A stretch of DNA of 9,299 bases from Candidatus Zambryskibacteria bacterium CG11_big_fil_rev_8_21_14_0_20_42_18 (GTDB lineage Bacteria > Patescibacteriota > Minisyncoccia > Phycocordibacterales > Zambryskibacteraceae). Position 1 is the first letter of the stretch. Each line of letters opens with the position of its first letter. The stretch is from contig PCVB01000021.1 of assembly GCA_002787855.1 (NCBI GenBank), forward strand, positions 1 to 9,299, read 5' to 3'. The position numbers and the translations under genes were made by a program. Below the pieces are notes generated by a model. It was not told the DNA's origin. It saw only the letters and a list, made by a program, of their open reading frames with translations, and ran no database searches. This document shows positions 1-6,796 of this stretch, piece after piece.

Positions 1-74
1 AACTAATCGAGTACTATGGTATGGGAGTAGGAAGTATTGTAAAGGCAGTAAACAAAATTTTAAAGCGACAATAA
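1..74 (+). CDS. C-terminal fragment, probably transketolase (C-terminal part)
   Basis: The frame starting at base 3 is open from the window edge and encodes 23 residues ending in a TAA at 72-74: LIEYYGMGVGSIVKAVNKIL followed by KRQ. The pattern (E)LxEYYGMGxxSIVKAVxK resembles the extreme C-terminus of transketolases, where a short segment after the 'FGESG' region reads LLxKYGLTxExIVxAVKK. The neighbouring kinase and class II aldolase also act on sugar phosphates, which fits the non-oxidative pentose phosphate pathway. Only the tail is visible, so no catalytic or thiamine-diphosphate motif can be checked. Another sugar-phosphate enzyme with a similar helical tail is possible. Confidence 0.5.
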   Translation, partial: LIEYYGMGVGSIVKAVNKILKRQ

Positions 75-105
75 AATTAACTAAACTAATAAAAAATCTG
101 AGTCA

Positions 106-129
106 ATAATAGCGATACATCGCTATTAT
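106..129. terminator. 24-base palindrome between convergent genes, candidate bidirectional terminator
   Basis: ATAATAGCGAT at 106-116 and ATCGCTATTAT at 119-129 are perfect reverse complements separated by AC. In RNA this gives an 8-9 bp stem with a 6-8 base loop. It lies between the plus-strand gene ending at 74 and the minus-strand kinase ending at 126, and the kinase stop codon sits in the right arm. The flanking U-tracts are weak: ATTTTCT on the plus strand, and a T6 run reached after several bases on the minus strand. Position and symmetry support a shared terminator, but a protein-binding palindrome is not excluded. Confidence 0.5.
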
Positions 130-1118
130 AATTTTCTAATCTTGAAATCGATGGGAGCTTCTTGTAAATATTTTTTAATTTGTTCTTGATTCAAAAGACC
201 TTTTTGAGCTCCTATTTCTCGAACTACAGACATGGAGTTAATCGGCCCCCACAATAGAGCTGTGGGAATATCGTATCCAAGAGCCAAAGCGGAGATAAAG
301 GTTGCTGAGAAACTGTCACCGGCACCTGTGCGATCTACCGGCGGAGTCAAGTCAGGATACATCGGAGCAGACCAAATGTTTTGACCATCATAAGCATAAG
401 CCCCCTTCGGTCCATCTGTGATAACGACAATTTGCGGACCCAGAGCACGCATCCGTTTCAGAAGTTCTTCTATGCCTAACGTATTCATACCTAAAATTTT
501 CTCACCCTCCTCTACGTTACAGAAAAATACTTCCGTTTCTTCATAAACATCTTTCAGCGCCTCAAAACCGAGTTCTATTTGAAAGGTTCCGGGTTGGAAA
601 GCCAGTTTAGTAGACGGGTGAGTCTTTAAATAAGAGGCGATCTCATGATGATAACTAATGGAATTTTTAGCCAAAGAACTCAAGTAAATCCACTTAGGAT
701 TTCCGATATCCTCTAATTTGTAGGGGTACTCATAATGTTTTACCAAAATAGTGCGCTCGGCGCCGTAACGCAAAACATAGTGGTAATTGGATTGCATTCC
801 TTCGTGGACCTTAACAAAATCTGTTTTTACCCCCTCGTTCTCAAGAACTCTTAAATCTTCCCGGCCATGTTCATCATCCCCGATATTAGTAACCAAAGCG
901 CTTTTAAGTCCCAGACGCCTAGCAGCTACGGCAGCATTTGAGCTATTGCCAACGGCCGGCACGACTAGTAAATCTTCGTATTCAACCTTGTCTCCAAATC
1001 TAAAACAAATTTCCTTCATTCCCTGATCTCCAGTATCGTGGTCAGTATCTATGCGTACATCCTTAAGTTTGATAAACGCGTCTATGACAATATCGCCTAT
1101 GGCTATGAAATCATTCAT
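126..1118 (-). CDS. PfkB-family carbohydrate kinase (ribokinase superfamily)
   Basis: A 330-residue cytoplasmic kinase predicted to transfer the ATP gamma-phosphate to a sugar or nucleoside hydroxyl. The N-terminal strand IAIGDIVIDAFI (5-16) and the glycine/asparagine-rich substrate segment GNSSNAAVAARRLG (57-70) match the first PfkB signature region. NVEE (201-204) fits the NxxE motif that helps bind Mg-phosphate. DRTGAGDSF (262-270) is the second PfkB signature, with Asp268 as the expected catalytic base and GAG as the anion hole. Length is normal for the family. The ATG at 1118-1116 has no Shine-Dalgarno; an extended -10 lies just upstream. It is divergent from the aldolase gene and convergent with the transketolase-like gene. 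Substrate (fructose-6-phosphate, ribose, adenosine or another) cannot be decided from motifs. The aldolase neighbour makes a sugar-phosphate role attractive, but that is inference. Confidence 0.9.
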   Translation of the reverse strand: MNDFIAIGDIVIDAFIKLKDVRIDTDHDTGDQGMKEICFRFGDKVEYEDLLVVPAVGNSSNAAVAARRLGLKSALVTNIGDDEHGREDLRVLENEGVKTDFVKVHEGMQSNYHYVLRYGAERTILVKHYEYPYKLEDIGNPKWIYLSSLAKNSISYHHEIASYLKTHPSTKLAFQPGTFQIELGFEALKDVYEETEVFFCNVEEGEKILGMNTLGIEELLKRMRALGPQIVVITDGPKGAYAYDGQNIWSAPMYPDLTPPVDRTGAGDSFSATFISALALGYDIPTALLWGPINSMSVVREIGAQKGLLNQEQIKKYLQEAPIDFKIRKL

Positions 1119-1147
1119 TTCCCACTAATTGTATCAAATGTTAAGAT
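1119..1147 (+). promoter_or_regulatory. promoter for the aldolase gene
   Basis: TTCCCA (1119-1124), a 17-base spacer and TAAGAT (1142-1147) form a moderate sigma70-type promoter. The TG at 1139-1140 gives a TGN extended -10. The -10 ends seven bases before the aldolase ATG at 1155, so the mRNA would have almost no leader. It overlaps the kinase promoter within the 36-base divergent gap, so the two RNA polymerase sites should compete. Confidence 0.4.
1128..1136 (-). promoter_or_regulatory. extended -10 for the PfkB kinase gene
   Basis: Read on the minus strand, TGATACAAT is a TGN-extended -10 (TACAAT matches TATAAT at 5 of 6). It ends nine bases before the kinase ATG, so transcription would start within two or three bases of the start codon. 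The -35 equivalent at 17-base spacing is weak (ATTACT), as is often tolerated with an extended -10. Assignment is by motif only. Confidence 0.45.
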
Positions 1148-1154
1148 AAAAGTA

Positions 1155-2003
1155 ATGAAATCTTTGCGCGAAGTCTTGGATTGGGCCGAAGAAAAAAAAG
1201 TTGCTATAGGACATTTCAATGTTTCTGATTCTCTAGGCTTCAAGGCTGTAGTAGAGACAGCTAAGGACCTTGATGTGCCAGTAATAGTGGGGGTTTCTGA
1301 AAAAGAGAGAGACTTCATAGGACTAGAGGAAGTGGTTGCTCTAGTTAAAACTGCTCGAGAAAACAATTTAAATGTTTTTATAAACGCAGACCATACGTAT
1401 TCGTTAGAAAGAGCGATGGCGGCTATTGATGCCGGTGTAGACAGTATCGTGGTAGATGGCGCAGACAAAACATTTGCGGAAAATATTGCCTTAACAAAAG
1501 AGGTTGTCTCGTATGCTCGAAGCAAGAATACAGAAATAATAGTAGAAGGAGAAATTGGATTTATAGGCAAGTCGTCAAAAGTCATAGAGAATTTGCCTGA
1601 TGGCGTCTCTCTAGAAACTCAAACTAATCCGGAAGATGCGAGAGAATTTGTGAAAGAAACTGGGATAGACTTACTCGCCCCATCAGTGGGCAATGTTCAC
1701 GGTATCGTCAAAACGGGTAATCCCAAACTTAATATCGAACGCATTGGAGAGATTCATAAGGCCGTTGGGATACCTCTAGTGCTTCATGGGGGTTCTGGAA
1801 TTGCAGATGAAGATTTCAGAAAAGCTATCAAGGCTGGTATACGACTTATACATATCAATACTGAAATAAGAGTGGCTTATAAAGAGGGGATAGAGGAGGG
1901 TCTTAAGTCCAGTGAAATTGCGCCTTATCAGTTTCTTGCTAAGGGTGTGGAAGAGATGAAAAAAGTAATTCGCGAACGCTTGAAATTGTTTAACGGATTA
2001 TGA
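1155..2003 (+). CDS. fba: class II (metal-dependent) fructose-bisphosphate-type aldolase
   Basis: A 282-residue class II aldolase expected to cleave and form fructose-1,6-bisphosphate from DHAP and glyceraldehyde-3-phosphate in the cytoplasm. NADH (77-80) carries the catalytic Asp79 and the first metal-ligand His80. VEGEIGFIG (130-138) corresponds to the family's E-x-E-L-G segment. GNVHG (179-183) supplies His182, HGGSG (211-215) supplies His211, and HINTEIRVAY (233-242) is the phosphate-binding N-x-(D/N)-T-D region, with Glu237 where Asp is usual. The frame stays open upstream to a methionine at 1038, but those 39 residues overlap the divergent kinase and are unlike the family, whereas MKSLREVLDWA at 1155 matches the usual N-terminus (family start: 'LKxAxxxxxAVGxFNV'). 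The stop overlaps the next start (ATGA). Tagatose-bisphosphate or a related ketose-bisphosphate specificity is possible. Confidence 0.9.
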   Translation: MKSLREVLDWAEEKKVAIGHFNVSDSLGFKAVVETAKDLDVPVIVGVSEKERDFIGLEEVVALVKTARENNLNVFINADHTYSLERAMAAIDAGVDSIVVDGADKTFAENIALTKEVVSYARSKNTEIIVEGEIGFIGKSSKVIENLPDGVSLETQTNPEDAREFVKETGIDLLAPSVGNVHGIVKTGNPKLNIERIGEIHKAVGIPLVLHGGSGIADEDFRKAIKAGIRLIHINTEIRVAYKEGIEEGLKSSEIAPYQFLAKGVEEMKKVIRERLKLFNGL

Positions 2004-3637
2004 AATTAAAGGAAGAAATACAAAAATTCTTTAGTGGTGAAGTTTTTGATGACGAAGCCACCCTTAAGACTTACAGTCGTGATGCTAGTCTTTTTGAAGT
2101 CGGACCAAAACTTGTAGTGTTTCCTAAAAATTCAGAAGATTTAAAAAAATTGGTCAAGTGGGTAGCCGAAAACAAGGACCATTCTATAACTATGAGAGCG
2201 GCTGGTTCTGATATGTCAGGGGGGTCTATCAATGACTCGATCATCGCAGATGTGAGCAAACACATGGGCTACATTGGGGAGATACTGGAGGAAGGAACTG
2301 TGGTAGAACCGGGAGTCTTCTACCGCGATTTTGAAAAGCAAACTCTGGAAAAAAAACTTGTTTTGCCATGTTTTCCAGCTTCCAAAAACCTGTGTGCTTT
2401 GGGAGGCATGATTGGTAACAACTGCGGAGGAGAGAGAAGCTTGCGTTACGGTAAAATGGAGAACTTTATTCTTGAATCTAAAGTAATTTTTTCTGACGGC
2501 AATGAATATACGGTCAAGCCTCTCAATAAAGAGGAACTTGAAGACAAGATGGGGCAAGGAGATTTTGAAGGAAACTTGTATAAGAGACTCTACAATCTTT
2601 TAGAAGAAAACAAGGAGGTCATAGAAAAAGCGAGACCCATGGTTACAAAAAACTCTGCTGGATATTATCTCTGGAATGTTCTAGATCCCAAACGAAGCGA
2701 AGGATATTTTGATTTAAACAAACTTATTGTCGGCTCTCAAGGAACTCTGGGAATTGTCACTCAAGCCAAATTAAGACTTGTTAGAGAGATGCCCTTTCAT
2801 GACATGGTGGCCCTTTTCTTCAAAACTTGGGATGAACTACCACAGGTTGTAAGGGCGATCCTGCCTTACAAGCCGGAAAGTTTAGAAACATTTGATGAAG
2901 AGACGCTTAAACTCGGTATTCGCTTCATGCCAGAAATTGCGGAGAAAGATGGCTCCAGTCTCTTGGCCTTTGCAACAAAATTTCTGCCGGAAGCATTGAT
3001 TGGCGCGAGAATGCTCGGCTTACCCAAACTAGTGGTCCTAGTGGAAATAGCAGAAAATACGGATGAGGAAGTAAAAAGTAGAGTGAAGGGTGTTGTAGAG
3101 GCGATAAAACCATTTAAGGTTTGGCACCGGGTGATAGAAAGAGATTCGGAGGAAAATAAATTCTGGATAATGCGGAGAGAATCGTTCAATCTACTCCGTA
3201 AGCATGTCGGAGATAAAAAAACAGCTTCTTTTGTCGAGGATTTCTGTGTTCCTATTGAGAGTACACCGGAATTTCTACCAAGAGCGTTAAAGATACTGGC
3301 AGATGGAGGGATAGAAGCCAATATCGCAGGTCATGCAGGAAATGGTAATTTCCATATCATACCTCTCATGAACCTAACAAAAGAAAGTGAGCGGGCCAAG
3401 ATAGTTCCCGTGGCAAACAAATTTTATGACCTTGTCGGTGAATTTAAAGGCTCGATTACAGGAGAACATAACGACGGAATCATTCGTACGCCTTTTTTAA
3501 ACAAAATGTATAGCAACGAAATATTGGAATTATTTAGAGAAACTAAAGAAATCTTTGACCCTCTAAATATCTTTAACCCCGGCAAGAAAGTCAACGGGAG
3601 TCTAGAGTATCTTGAAAATCATATCGCAATCGAGTAG
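2000..3637 (+). CDS. FAD-linked oxidoreductase of the GlcD / D-lactate dehydrogenase family
   Basis: A 545-residue flavoprotein of the VAO/PCMH superfamily that probably oxidises a 2-hydroxy acid such as D-lactate or glycolate. The PCMH FAD-binding domain covers about 35-265: FPKNSEDLKKLV (41-52), RAAGSDMSGGS (66-76, for the usual RGGGTGLSGG), GGMIGNNCGGERSLRYG (135-151) and GSQGTLGIVT (245-254). The FAD-oxidase C-terminal domain follows, with FVEDFCVP (411-418), GHAGNGNFH (444-452, usual GHAGDGNLH), GEHNDG (488-493, usual GEHGIG) and FDPLNIFNPGK (519-529). There is no C-terminal iron-sulfur (CCG) module and no GlcE/GlcF-like partner nearby, so the electron acceptor is unknown. There is no signal peptide or membrane segment. 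The start overlaps the aldolase stop by 4 bases (ATGA) without a Shine-Dalgarno, which implies translational coupling. The TAG stop is also the first half of the bL25 -10 element. Confidence 0.88.
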   Translation: MKLKEEIQKFFSGEVFDDEATLKTYSRDASLFEVGPKLVVFPKNSEDLKKLVKWVAENKDHSITMRAAGSDMSGGSINDSIIADVSKHMGYIGEILEEGTVVEPGVFYRDFEKQTLEKKLVLPCFPASKNLCALGGMIGNNCGGERSLRYGKMENFILESKVIFSDGNEYTVKPLNKEELEDKMGQGDFEGNLYKRLYNLLEENKEVIEKARPMVTKNSAGYYLWNVLDPKRSEGYFDLNKLIVGSQGTLGIVTQAKLRLVREMPFHDMVALFFKTWDELPQVVRAILPYKPESLETFDEETLKLGIRFMPEIAEKDGSSLLAFATKFLPEALIGARMLGLPKLVVLVEIAENTDEEVKSRVKGVVEAIKPFKVWHRVIERDSEENKFWIMRRESFNLLRKHVGDKKTASFVEDFCVPIESTPEFLPRALKILADGGIEANIAGHAGNGNFHIIPLMNLTKESERAKIVPVANKFYDLVGEFKGSITGEHNDGIIRTPFLNKMYSNEILELFRETKEIFDPLNIFNPGKKVNGSLEYLENHIAIE

Positions 3638-3640
3638 AAT
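3612..3640 (+). promoter_or_regulatory. sigma70-type promoter for bL25, predicted leaderless
   Basis: TTGAAA (3612-3617), exactly 17 bases, then TAGAAT (3635-3640) match the consensus at 5 of 6 positions in each box. The bL25 ATG begins at 3647, six bases after the -10, which is where transcription normally starts. The element lies inside the last codons of the upstream oxidoreductase gene, and the TAG of the -10 is that gene's stop codon. Confidence 0.6.
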
Positions 3641-3646
3641 GATTGA

Positions 3647-4318
3647 ATGCTAACTTTAAAGGCAGAAACGCGAGATATTCATACAAAACCAGAAATAGTC
3701 CGAAAAGGAGGAAAAATTCCAGCAGTCTTTTATGGTAAAAAGGAAGCATCGACCCCAATATCTATCGGCAAAGTTGAGTTTCTAAAAGTGTGGCGAGAAG
3801 CGGGAGAGTCTAGCGTAGTGACATTGGAAACCCCAGAGGGAGTCAAGGAAAGTCTTATCCAAGACGTGGATTTGGACCCTATCACTGGTAACCCACGCCA
3901 CGCAGACTTCTATGTGTTCGAGAAGGGACATAAAGTCGAAGTTGAATTACCCCTTGAATTCATTGGCGTCTCCCCAGCTGTGAAAGACCTTGGCGGTATA
4001 CTCGTTAAAGTTATACATGAACTAGAAGTGATTGCGATGCCTAAAGATTTGCCACATAACATAGAGGTAGATATCGGCAGTCTCTCAAACTTCGAAGATC
4101 AGATCCTTGCCAAGGACATTGTCTTGCCTCAAGGAGTAGAATTAAAAGAAAATCCAGAAGAAGTAGTGGCTCTCGTGTCAGCCCCACGTGAAGAAAAAGA
4201 GGAGGAAGTAGCTCCAGTTGATTTGTCACAAATAGAAGTTGAGAAGAAAGGTAAAGAAGAGGAAACTGAAACCACAGAAACTAATGAAGACGATAAAAAA
4301 GAACCGCCTCACTCCTAA
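3647..4318 (+). CDS. rplY: 50S ribosomal protein bL25 (TL5/CTC form)
   Basis: A 223-residue two-domain bL25. Residues 1-91 form the 5S rRNA-binding domain: LTLKAETRD at the N-terminus, RKGGKIPAVFYG (19-30), and QDVDLDPITGNPRHADFYV (72-90), which aligns with the classic 'QDVQxDPVTGxxxHVDF'. Residues 95-180 are the C-terminal beta domain of the long TL5/CTC type (VELPLEFIGVSPAVKDLGG, 99-117). The tail 181-223 is strongly acidic and low-complexity, rich in Glu, Lys and Thr, and probably disordered. The ATG at 3647 is chosen because the protein starts directly with the conserved first strand and a strong promoter lies six bases upstream. It is a single gene and not part of a larger ribosomal cluster. 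The last 35 bases are shared with the start of the transglycosylase gene in another frame. Confidence 0.95.
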   Translation: MLTLKAETRDIHTKPEIVRKGGKIPAVFYGKKEASTPISIGKVEFLKVWREAGESSVVTLETPEGVKESLIQDVDLDPITGNPRHADFYVFEKGHKVEVELPLEFIGVSPAVKDLGGILVKVIHELEVIAMPKDLPHNIEVDIGSLSNFEDQILAKDIVLPQGVELKENPEEVVALVSAPREEKEEEVAPVDLSQIEVEKKGKEEETETTETNEDDKKEPPHS

Positions 4319-5693
4319 CCTATCAAAAATAGTTTTCGCCTTGATATTTATTATCGGTTTTTTGAGTGTCTTTAATTACAATTATAGTTCTGCCCAGAGC
4401 ACTTGCACTGACCAAATCGCTGGCAAAAGTCGGTCTCAACTCGAAGCCGAATTAGAAGCCTGCAATAAAGAGATTGCCGAATGGACAGAGACCCTAAACA
4501 AGACGAAGCAGGATAGCGCCTCTTTTTCTAGAGACATTGCGGCGCTCTCGGCCAAGATTAATGCTGCTAAAGCCAATATCAAGGGTAAAAATATTGCTAT
4601 CTCTAATCTAACGAAAGACATAGCTTCTAAACAAAAGGAAATTTCTATACTCGATTCTCGTATTTTTAAGGGTAGAGAAGCTATCGCTGACATCTTGCGT
4701 AAGACCAATGATATTAACTCTTACTCTCTCGTGGAAGCGATACTCTCGGAAAATGACCTATCGGAATTTTTTATAGATATTGAGACTTATGCATCAGCAG
4801 AGAAGGCTCTCACTGTACTATTTAATGAACTAAGAAATGTAAGATCTCTGACTGAAACAGAAAAAGCTGCGTTGAATAAAAAGAAGGAAGCGGAAGCTGC
4901 GGCTAAAGCCGCTTTAGAGTCTGCTAAAAAAGAAGTGGAGGTAAGCCAATCAGAGAAAAAGACTCTCTTGGCAATAAATAAAACTAAGGAGAAAACTTAT
5001 GCTCAAGTATTAGCTGACAAACAAGCCAAAGCGGCCCAGATTAAAGCGGTGCTTTTTCCTCTTCGTGACTCGGTAGCCATACCATTCGGCACGGCCCTTC
5101 AATATGCAGAAACGGCAAATACCAAAACAAGGGTAAGACCAGCCTTCGTCCTCGCTATCCTCCAACAGGAATCCAATCTCGGGGCAAACGTCGGTTCATG
5201 CATTATTACCAATCTCTCAACCGGAGAAACCAAGGGGGTAAATACCGGGACCATTTTCAAAAACGGTATTCATCCTTCAAGAGATTTACCACTGCTTCAG
5301 ACAATATTGAGCTCTTTGGGACGTGACCCCCTAAATACTCGCGTCTCTTGTCCTATATCTGGTGTAGTGGGATACGGAGGGGCTATGGGGCCGGCGCAAT
5401 TTATTCCTTCCACTTGGAATTTGCTTAAAAATAAAATAAGTAATGCCACGAGCAAAAATACTCCAGATCCATGGGAACCATCTGATGCTATTACAGCTTC
5501 GTCAGTATTTCTTGGTGACCTGGGAGCAAGTAGTCAAGACTGGACCAATGAGCGTACCGCCGCTTGCCGTTACTACTCTGGAAAAACTTGTTATACCAAT
5601 GGTAAAGCAAATGTGGGTTTAAGCTATGGCAATAGGGTGATGGAGAGGGCGGCCATCATCCAACGAGATATAGATTTCTTGCAGAACCTCTAA
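4284..5693 (+). CDS. exported coiled-coil protein with C-terminal lytic transglycosylase domain
   Basis: A 469-residue secreted or membrane-tethered murein hydrolase. The N-terminus is a signal peptide: basic residues 2-15, a hydrophobic core IVFALIFIIGFLSVF (16-30), and a likely signal peptidase I site after SSA (35-37). Residues about 48-130 and 165-258 are Ala/Lys/Glu-rich coiled coils, separated by SYSLVEAILSENDLSEFF (146-163), similar to the hinge in PcsB/EnvC/CwlO-type coiled-coil domains. The C-terminal domain is lysozyme-like: AILQQESNLG (291-300) with presumed catalytic Glu296, and GYGGAMGPAQFIPSTW (363-378), the hallmark of the MltB/SLT group. Six cysteines (41, 60, 306, 356, 428, 436) could pair outside the cell. 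The start at 4284 preserves a normal signal peptide and lies inside bL25; a further in-frame ATG at 4239 would add 15 basic residues. A role in cell separation or envelope remodelling is inferred. Confidence 0.85.
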   Translation: MKTIKKNRLTPNLSKIVFALIFIIGFLSVFNYNYSSAQSTCTDQIAGKSRSQLEAELEACNKEIAEWTETLNKTKQDSASFSRDIAALSAKINAAKANIKGKNIAISNLTKDIASKQKEISILDSRIFKGREAIADILRKTNDINSYSLVEAILSENDLSEFFIDIETYASAEKALTVLFNELRNVRSLTETEKAALNKKKEAEAAAKAALESAKKEVEVSQSEKKTLLAINKTKEKTYAQVLADKQAKAAQIKAVLFPLRDSVAIPFGTALQYAETANTKTRVRPAFVLAILQQESNLGANVGSCIITNLSTGETKGVNTGTIFKNGIHPSRDLPLLQTILSSLGRDPLNTRVSCPISGVVGYGGAMGPAQFIPSTWNLLKNKISNATSKNTPDPWEPSDAITASSVFLGDLGASSQDWTNERTAACRYYSGKTCYTNGKANVGLSYGNRVMERAAIIQRDIDFLQNL

Positions 5694-5707
5694 TTTGCTG
5701 ATATACT
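5679..5707 (+). promoter_or_regulatory. sigma70-type promoter for bL31, predicted leaderless
   Basis: TTGCAG (5679-5684), a 17-base spacer and TATACT (5702-5707) with TG at 5699-5700 give an extended -10 promoter. The bL31 ATG at 5715 is eight bases past the -10, so the transcript should begin at or just before the start codon. The -35 lies in the last codons of the transglycosylase gene. Confidence 0.55.
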
Positions 5708-5714
5708 GGTGTAA

Positions 5715-5972
5715 ATGAAGAAAGATATACACCCCCAAAATTACCGACCGGTTTTGTTTATTGATAATTCTGACAATACAGAATTTATTATTAATTCTAC
5801 TGTTAAAACAAGTGAGACAGCCAAAGCAAAGATAGATAAGAAAGAGTATCCAGTTTTCATGGTGGAAATATCTTCTGCTACACATCCTTTTTATACTGGT
5901 CAGGAAAAAATACTTGATACCGCGGGTAGAGTAGAACGTTTCAAACAAAAAAGAGCTAAGGCTAAGAAGTAA
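5715..5972 (+). CDS. rpmE: 50S ribosomal protein bL31, cysteine-free (type B-like)
   Basis: An 85-residue bL31. MKKDIHPQNYRPV opens like the family ('MKxxIHPxYxxVxF'). STVKTSE (28-34) and YPVFMVEISSATHPFYTG (45-62) are the core signature, and DTAGRVERFKQKR (68-80) is the conserved C-terminal segment. There is no cysteine anywhere, so the zinc-binding CxxC form is excluded and the protein corresponds to the zinc-independent (C-minus) class. It sits at the central protuberance and bridges the subunits in known ribosomes. The stop TAA shares its last base with the ATG of the release-factor gene, so the two are co-transcribed and probably translationally coupled. Confidence 0.93.
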   Translation: MKKDIHPQNYRPVLFIDNSDNTEFIINSTVKTSETAKAKIDKKEYPVFMVEISSATHPFYTGQEKILDTAGRVERFKQKRAKAKK

Positions 5973-6766
5973 TGGATTGGCAAGAGTGGAAAAAAAAGAA
6001 AGAAAATGAAAATGTGGAAACAGAAGAGTTTCCAAACGAAATCATTTTAGAAATACGCGCCGGTACTGGTGGCGAAGAGGCCGCTCTCTTCGCTAGAAAT
6101 TTAGCAAACATGTACACCCTCTATGCTGGTCTACAAAACTGGAGCACACAGACTCTGTATGTTTCAGGAAGCTCTCTAGGGGGATACAAAGATATTGCTA
6201 TCGAGATGCATGGACAAGGGGCCTATGATAAACTACGTTTTGAAACAGGCGTTCATCGCATCCAAAGAATCCCTGAAACAGAGAAAATGGGGCGAGTGCA
6301 CACCTCTACCGCCTCTGTCGCCATCCTGCCAGTGCGCAAAAAAACGACGATAGAAATCAAACCTTCTGATCTGGAGATAGAAACCTCTCGTTCAGGCGGG
6401 GCCGGTGGACAAAACGTTAACAAAGTTGAGACCGCTGTTAGAATTATTCACAAACCAACAGGTATAGATGTGCGTTCTACCGCTGAAAGAAGCCAGTTGA
6501 AAAACCGCGAGAAAGCGATGAGCATCCTCACTGCCAAACTCGAGGCAAAAAAGGAGGAAGAAGAGGTGGCCAAGTATTCTGCAAATAGAAAAAGTCAGAT
6601 AGGCACAGCAGACCGTTCAGAGAAAATTCGTACATATAACGTACTCCAAGACAGGATCACAGACCATCGTATAAAAAAATCTTGGCACAACATTGAAAAG
6701 ATTTTAAAAGGGGACATGGAGGCAATGCTAACCGCTCTTAAAGAAGCAGACGAGGCTGTTGTATAA
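5972..6766 (+). CDS. prfA: peptide chain release factor 1, lacking N-terminal domain 1
   Basis: A 264-residue class I release factor that should end translation at UAA and UAG. LEIRAGTGGEEAALFARNLA (26-45) begins domain 2. The tripeptide anticodon is PET (101-103) in HRIQRIPETEKMGRVHTST, fitting the RF1 P-x-T rule rather than the RF2 SPF motif. SGGAGGQNVNKVETAVR (141-157) contains the catalytic GGQ (145-147), here followed by Asn instead of the usual His. ERSQLKNREKAM (172-183) is also conserved. Typical RF1 is about 360 residues with GGQ near 230-235, so some 88 N-terminal residues, essentially domain 1, are absent. This is not a start-site error: an in-frame TAA lies at 5963-5965 and the bL31 gene fills the upstream DNA. 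The bL31-RF1 order is conserved in many bacteria, but the GGQ methylase gene prmC does not follow here. Confidence 0.9.
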   Translation: MDWQEWKKKKENENVETEEFPNEIILEIRAGTGGEEAALFARNLANMYTLYAGLQNWSTQTLYVSGSSLGGYKDIAIEMHGQGAYDKLRFETGVHRIQRIPETEKMGRVHTSTASVAILPVRKKTTIEIKPSDLEIETSRSGGAGGQNVNKVETAVRIIHKPTGIDVRSTAERSQLKNREKAMSILTAKLEAKKEEEEVAKYSANRKSQIGTADRSEKIRTYNVLQDRITDHRIKKSWHNIEKILKGDMEAMLTALKEADEAVV

Positions 6767-6787
6767 GAGCCCTCTTTCTGATAAACT
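6759..6787 (+). promoter_or_regulatory. possible promoter for uS2
   Basis: TTGTAT (6759-6764), a 17-base spacer and TAAACT (6782-6787) preceded by TGA give a weak -35 with an extended -10. The -10 ends nine bases before the GTG of uS2 at 6797. It lies in the 30-base gap after the release-factor stop and partly in that gene's last codons. Each box alone is mediocre; spacing and position support it. Confidence 0.4.
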
Positions 6788-6796
6788 TGACCAACT

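Noticed and set aside
1038..1154. N-terminal extension of the aldolase to a methionine at 1038
   Set aside because: The added 39 residues are antisense to the divergent kinase, do not resemble the family, and a promoter and conserved N-terminus fit the ATG at 1155.
1115..1585. 156-residue minus-strand ORF opposite the aldolase
   Set aside because: Antisense to conserved aldolase codons, with no family resemblance.
2866..3321. 151-residue minus-strand ORF within the oxidoreductase
   Set aside because: Entirely antisense to conserved coding sequence, serine/leucine-rich composition typical of a complementary frame.
4239..4283. Upstream start of the transglycosylase at 4239
   Set aside because: It would lengthen the overlap with bL25 to 80 bases and add 15 very basic residues before an already normal signal peptide.
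5715..5972. A hidden RF1 N-terminal domain upstream, displaced by a frameshift
   Set aside because: This stretch encodes a full bL31 and the RF1 frame has a stop at 5963-5965; no domain 1-like sequence is seen in other frames.
5619..6035. 138-residue minus-strand ORF
   Set aside because: It is antisense to bL31 and the starts and ends of neighbouring genes, and has no recognisable domain or promoter. It is a shadow.
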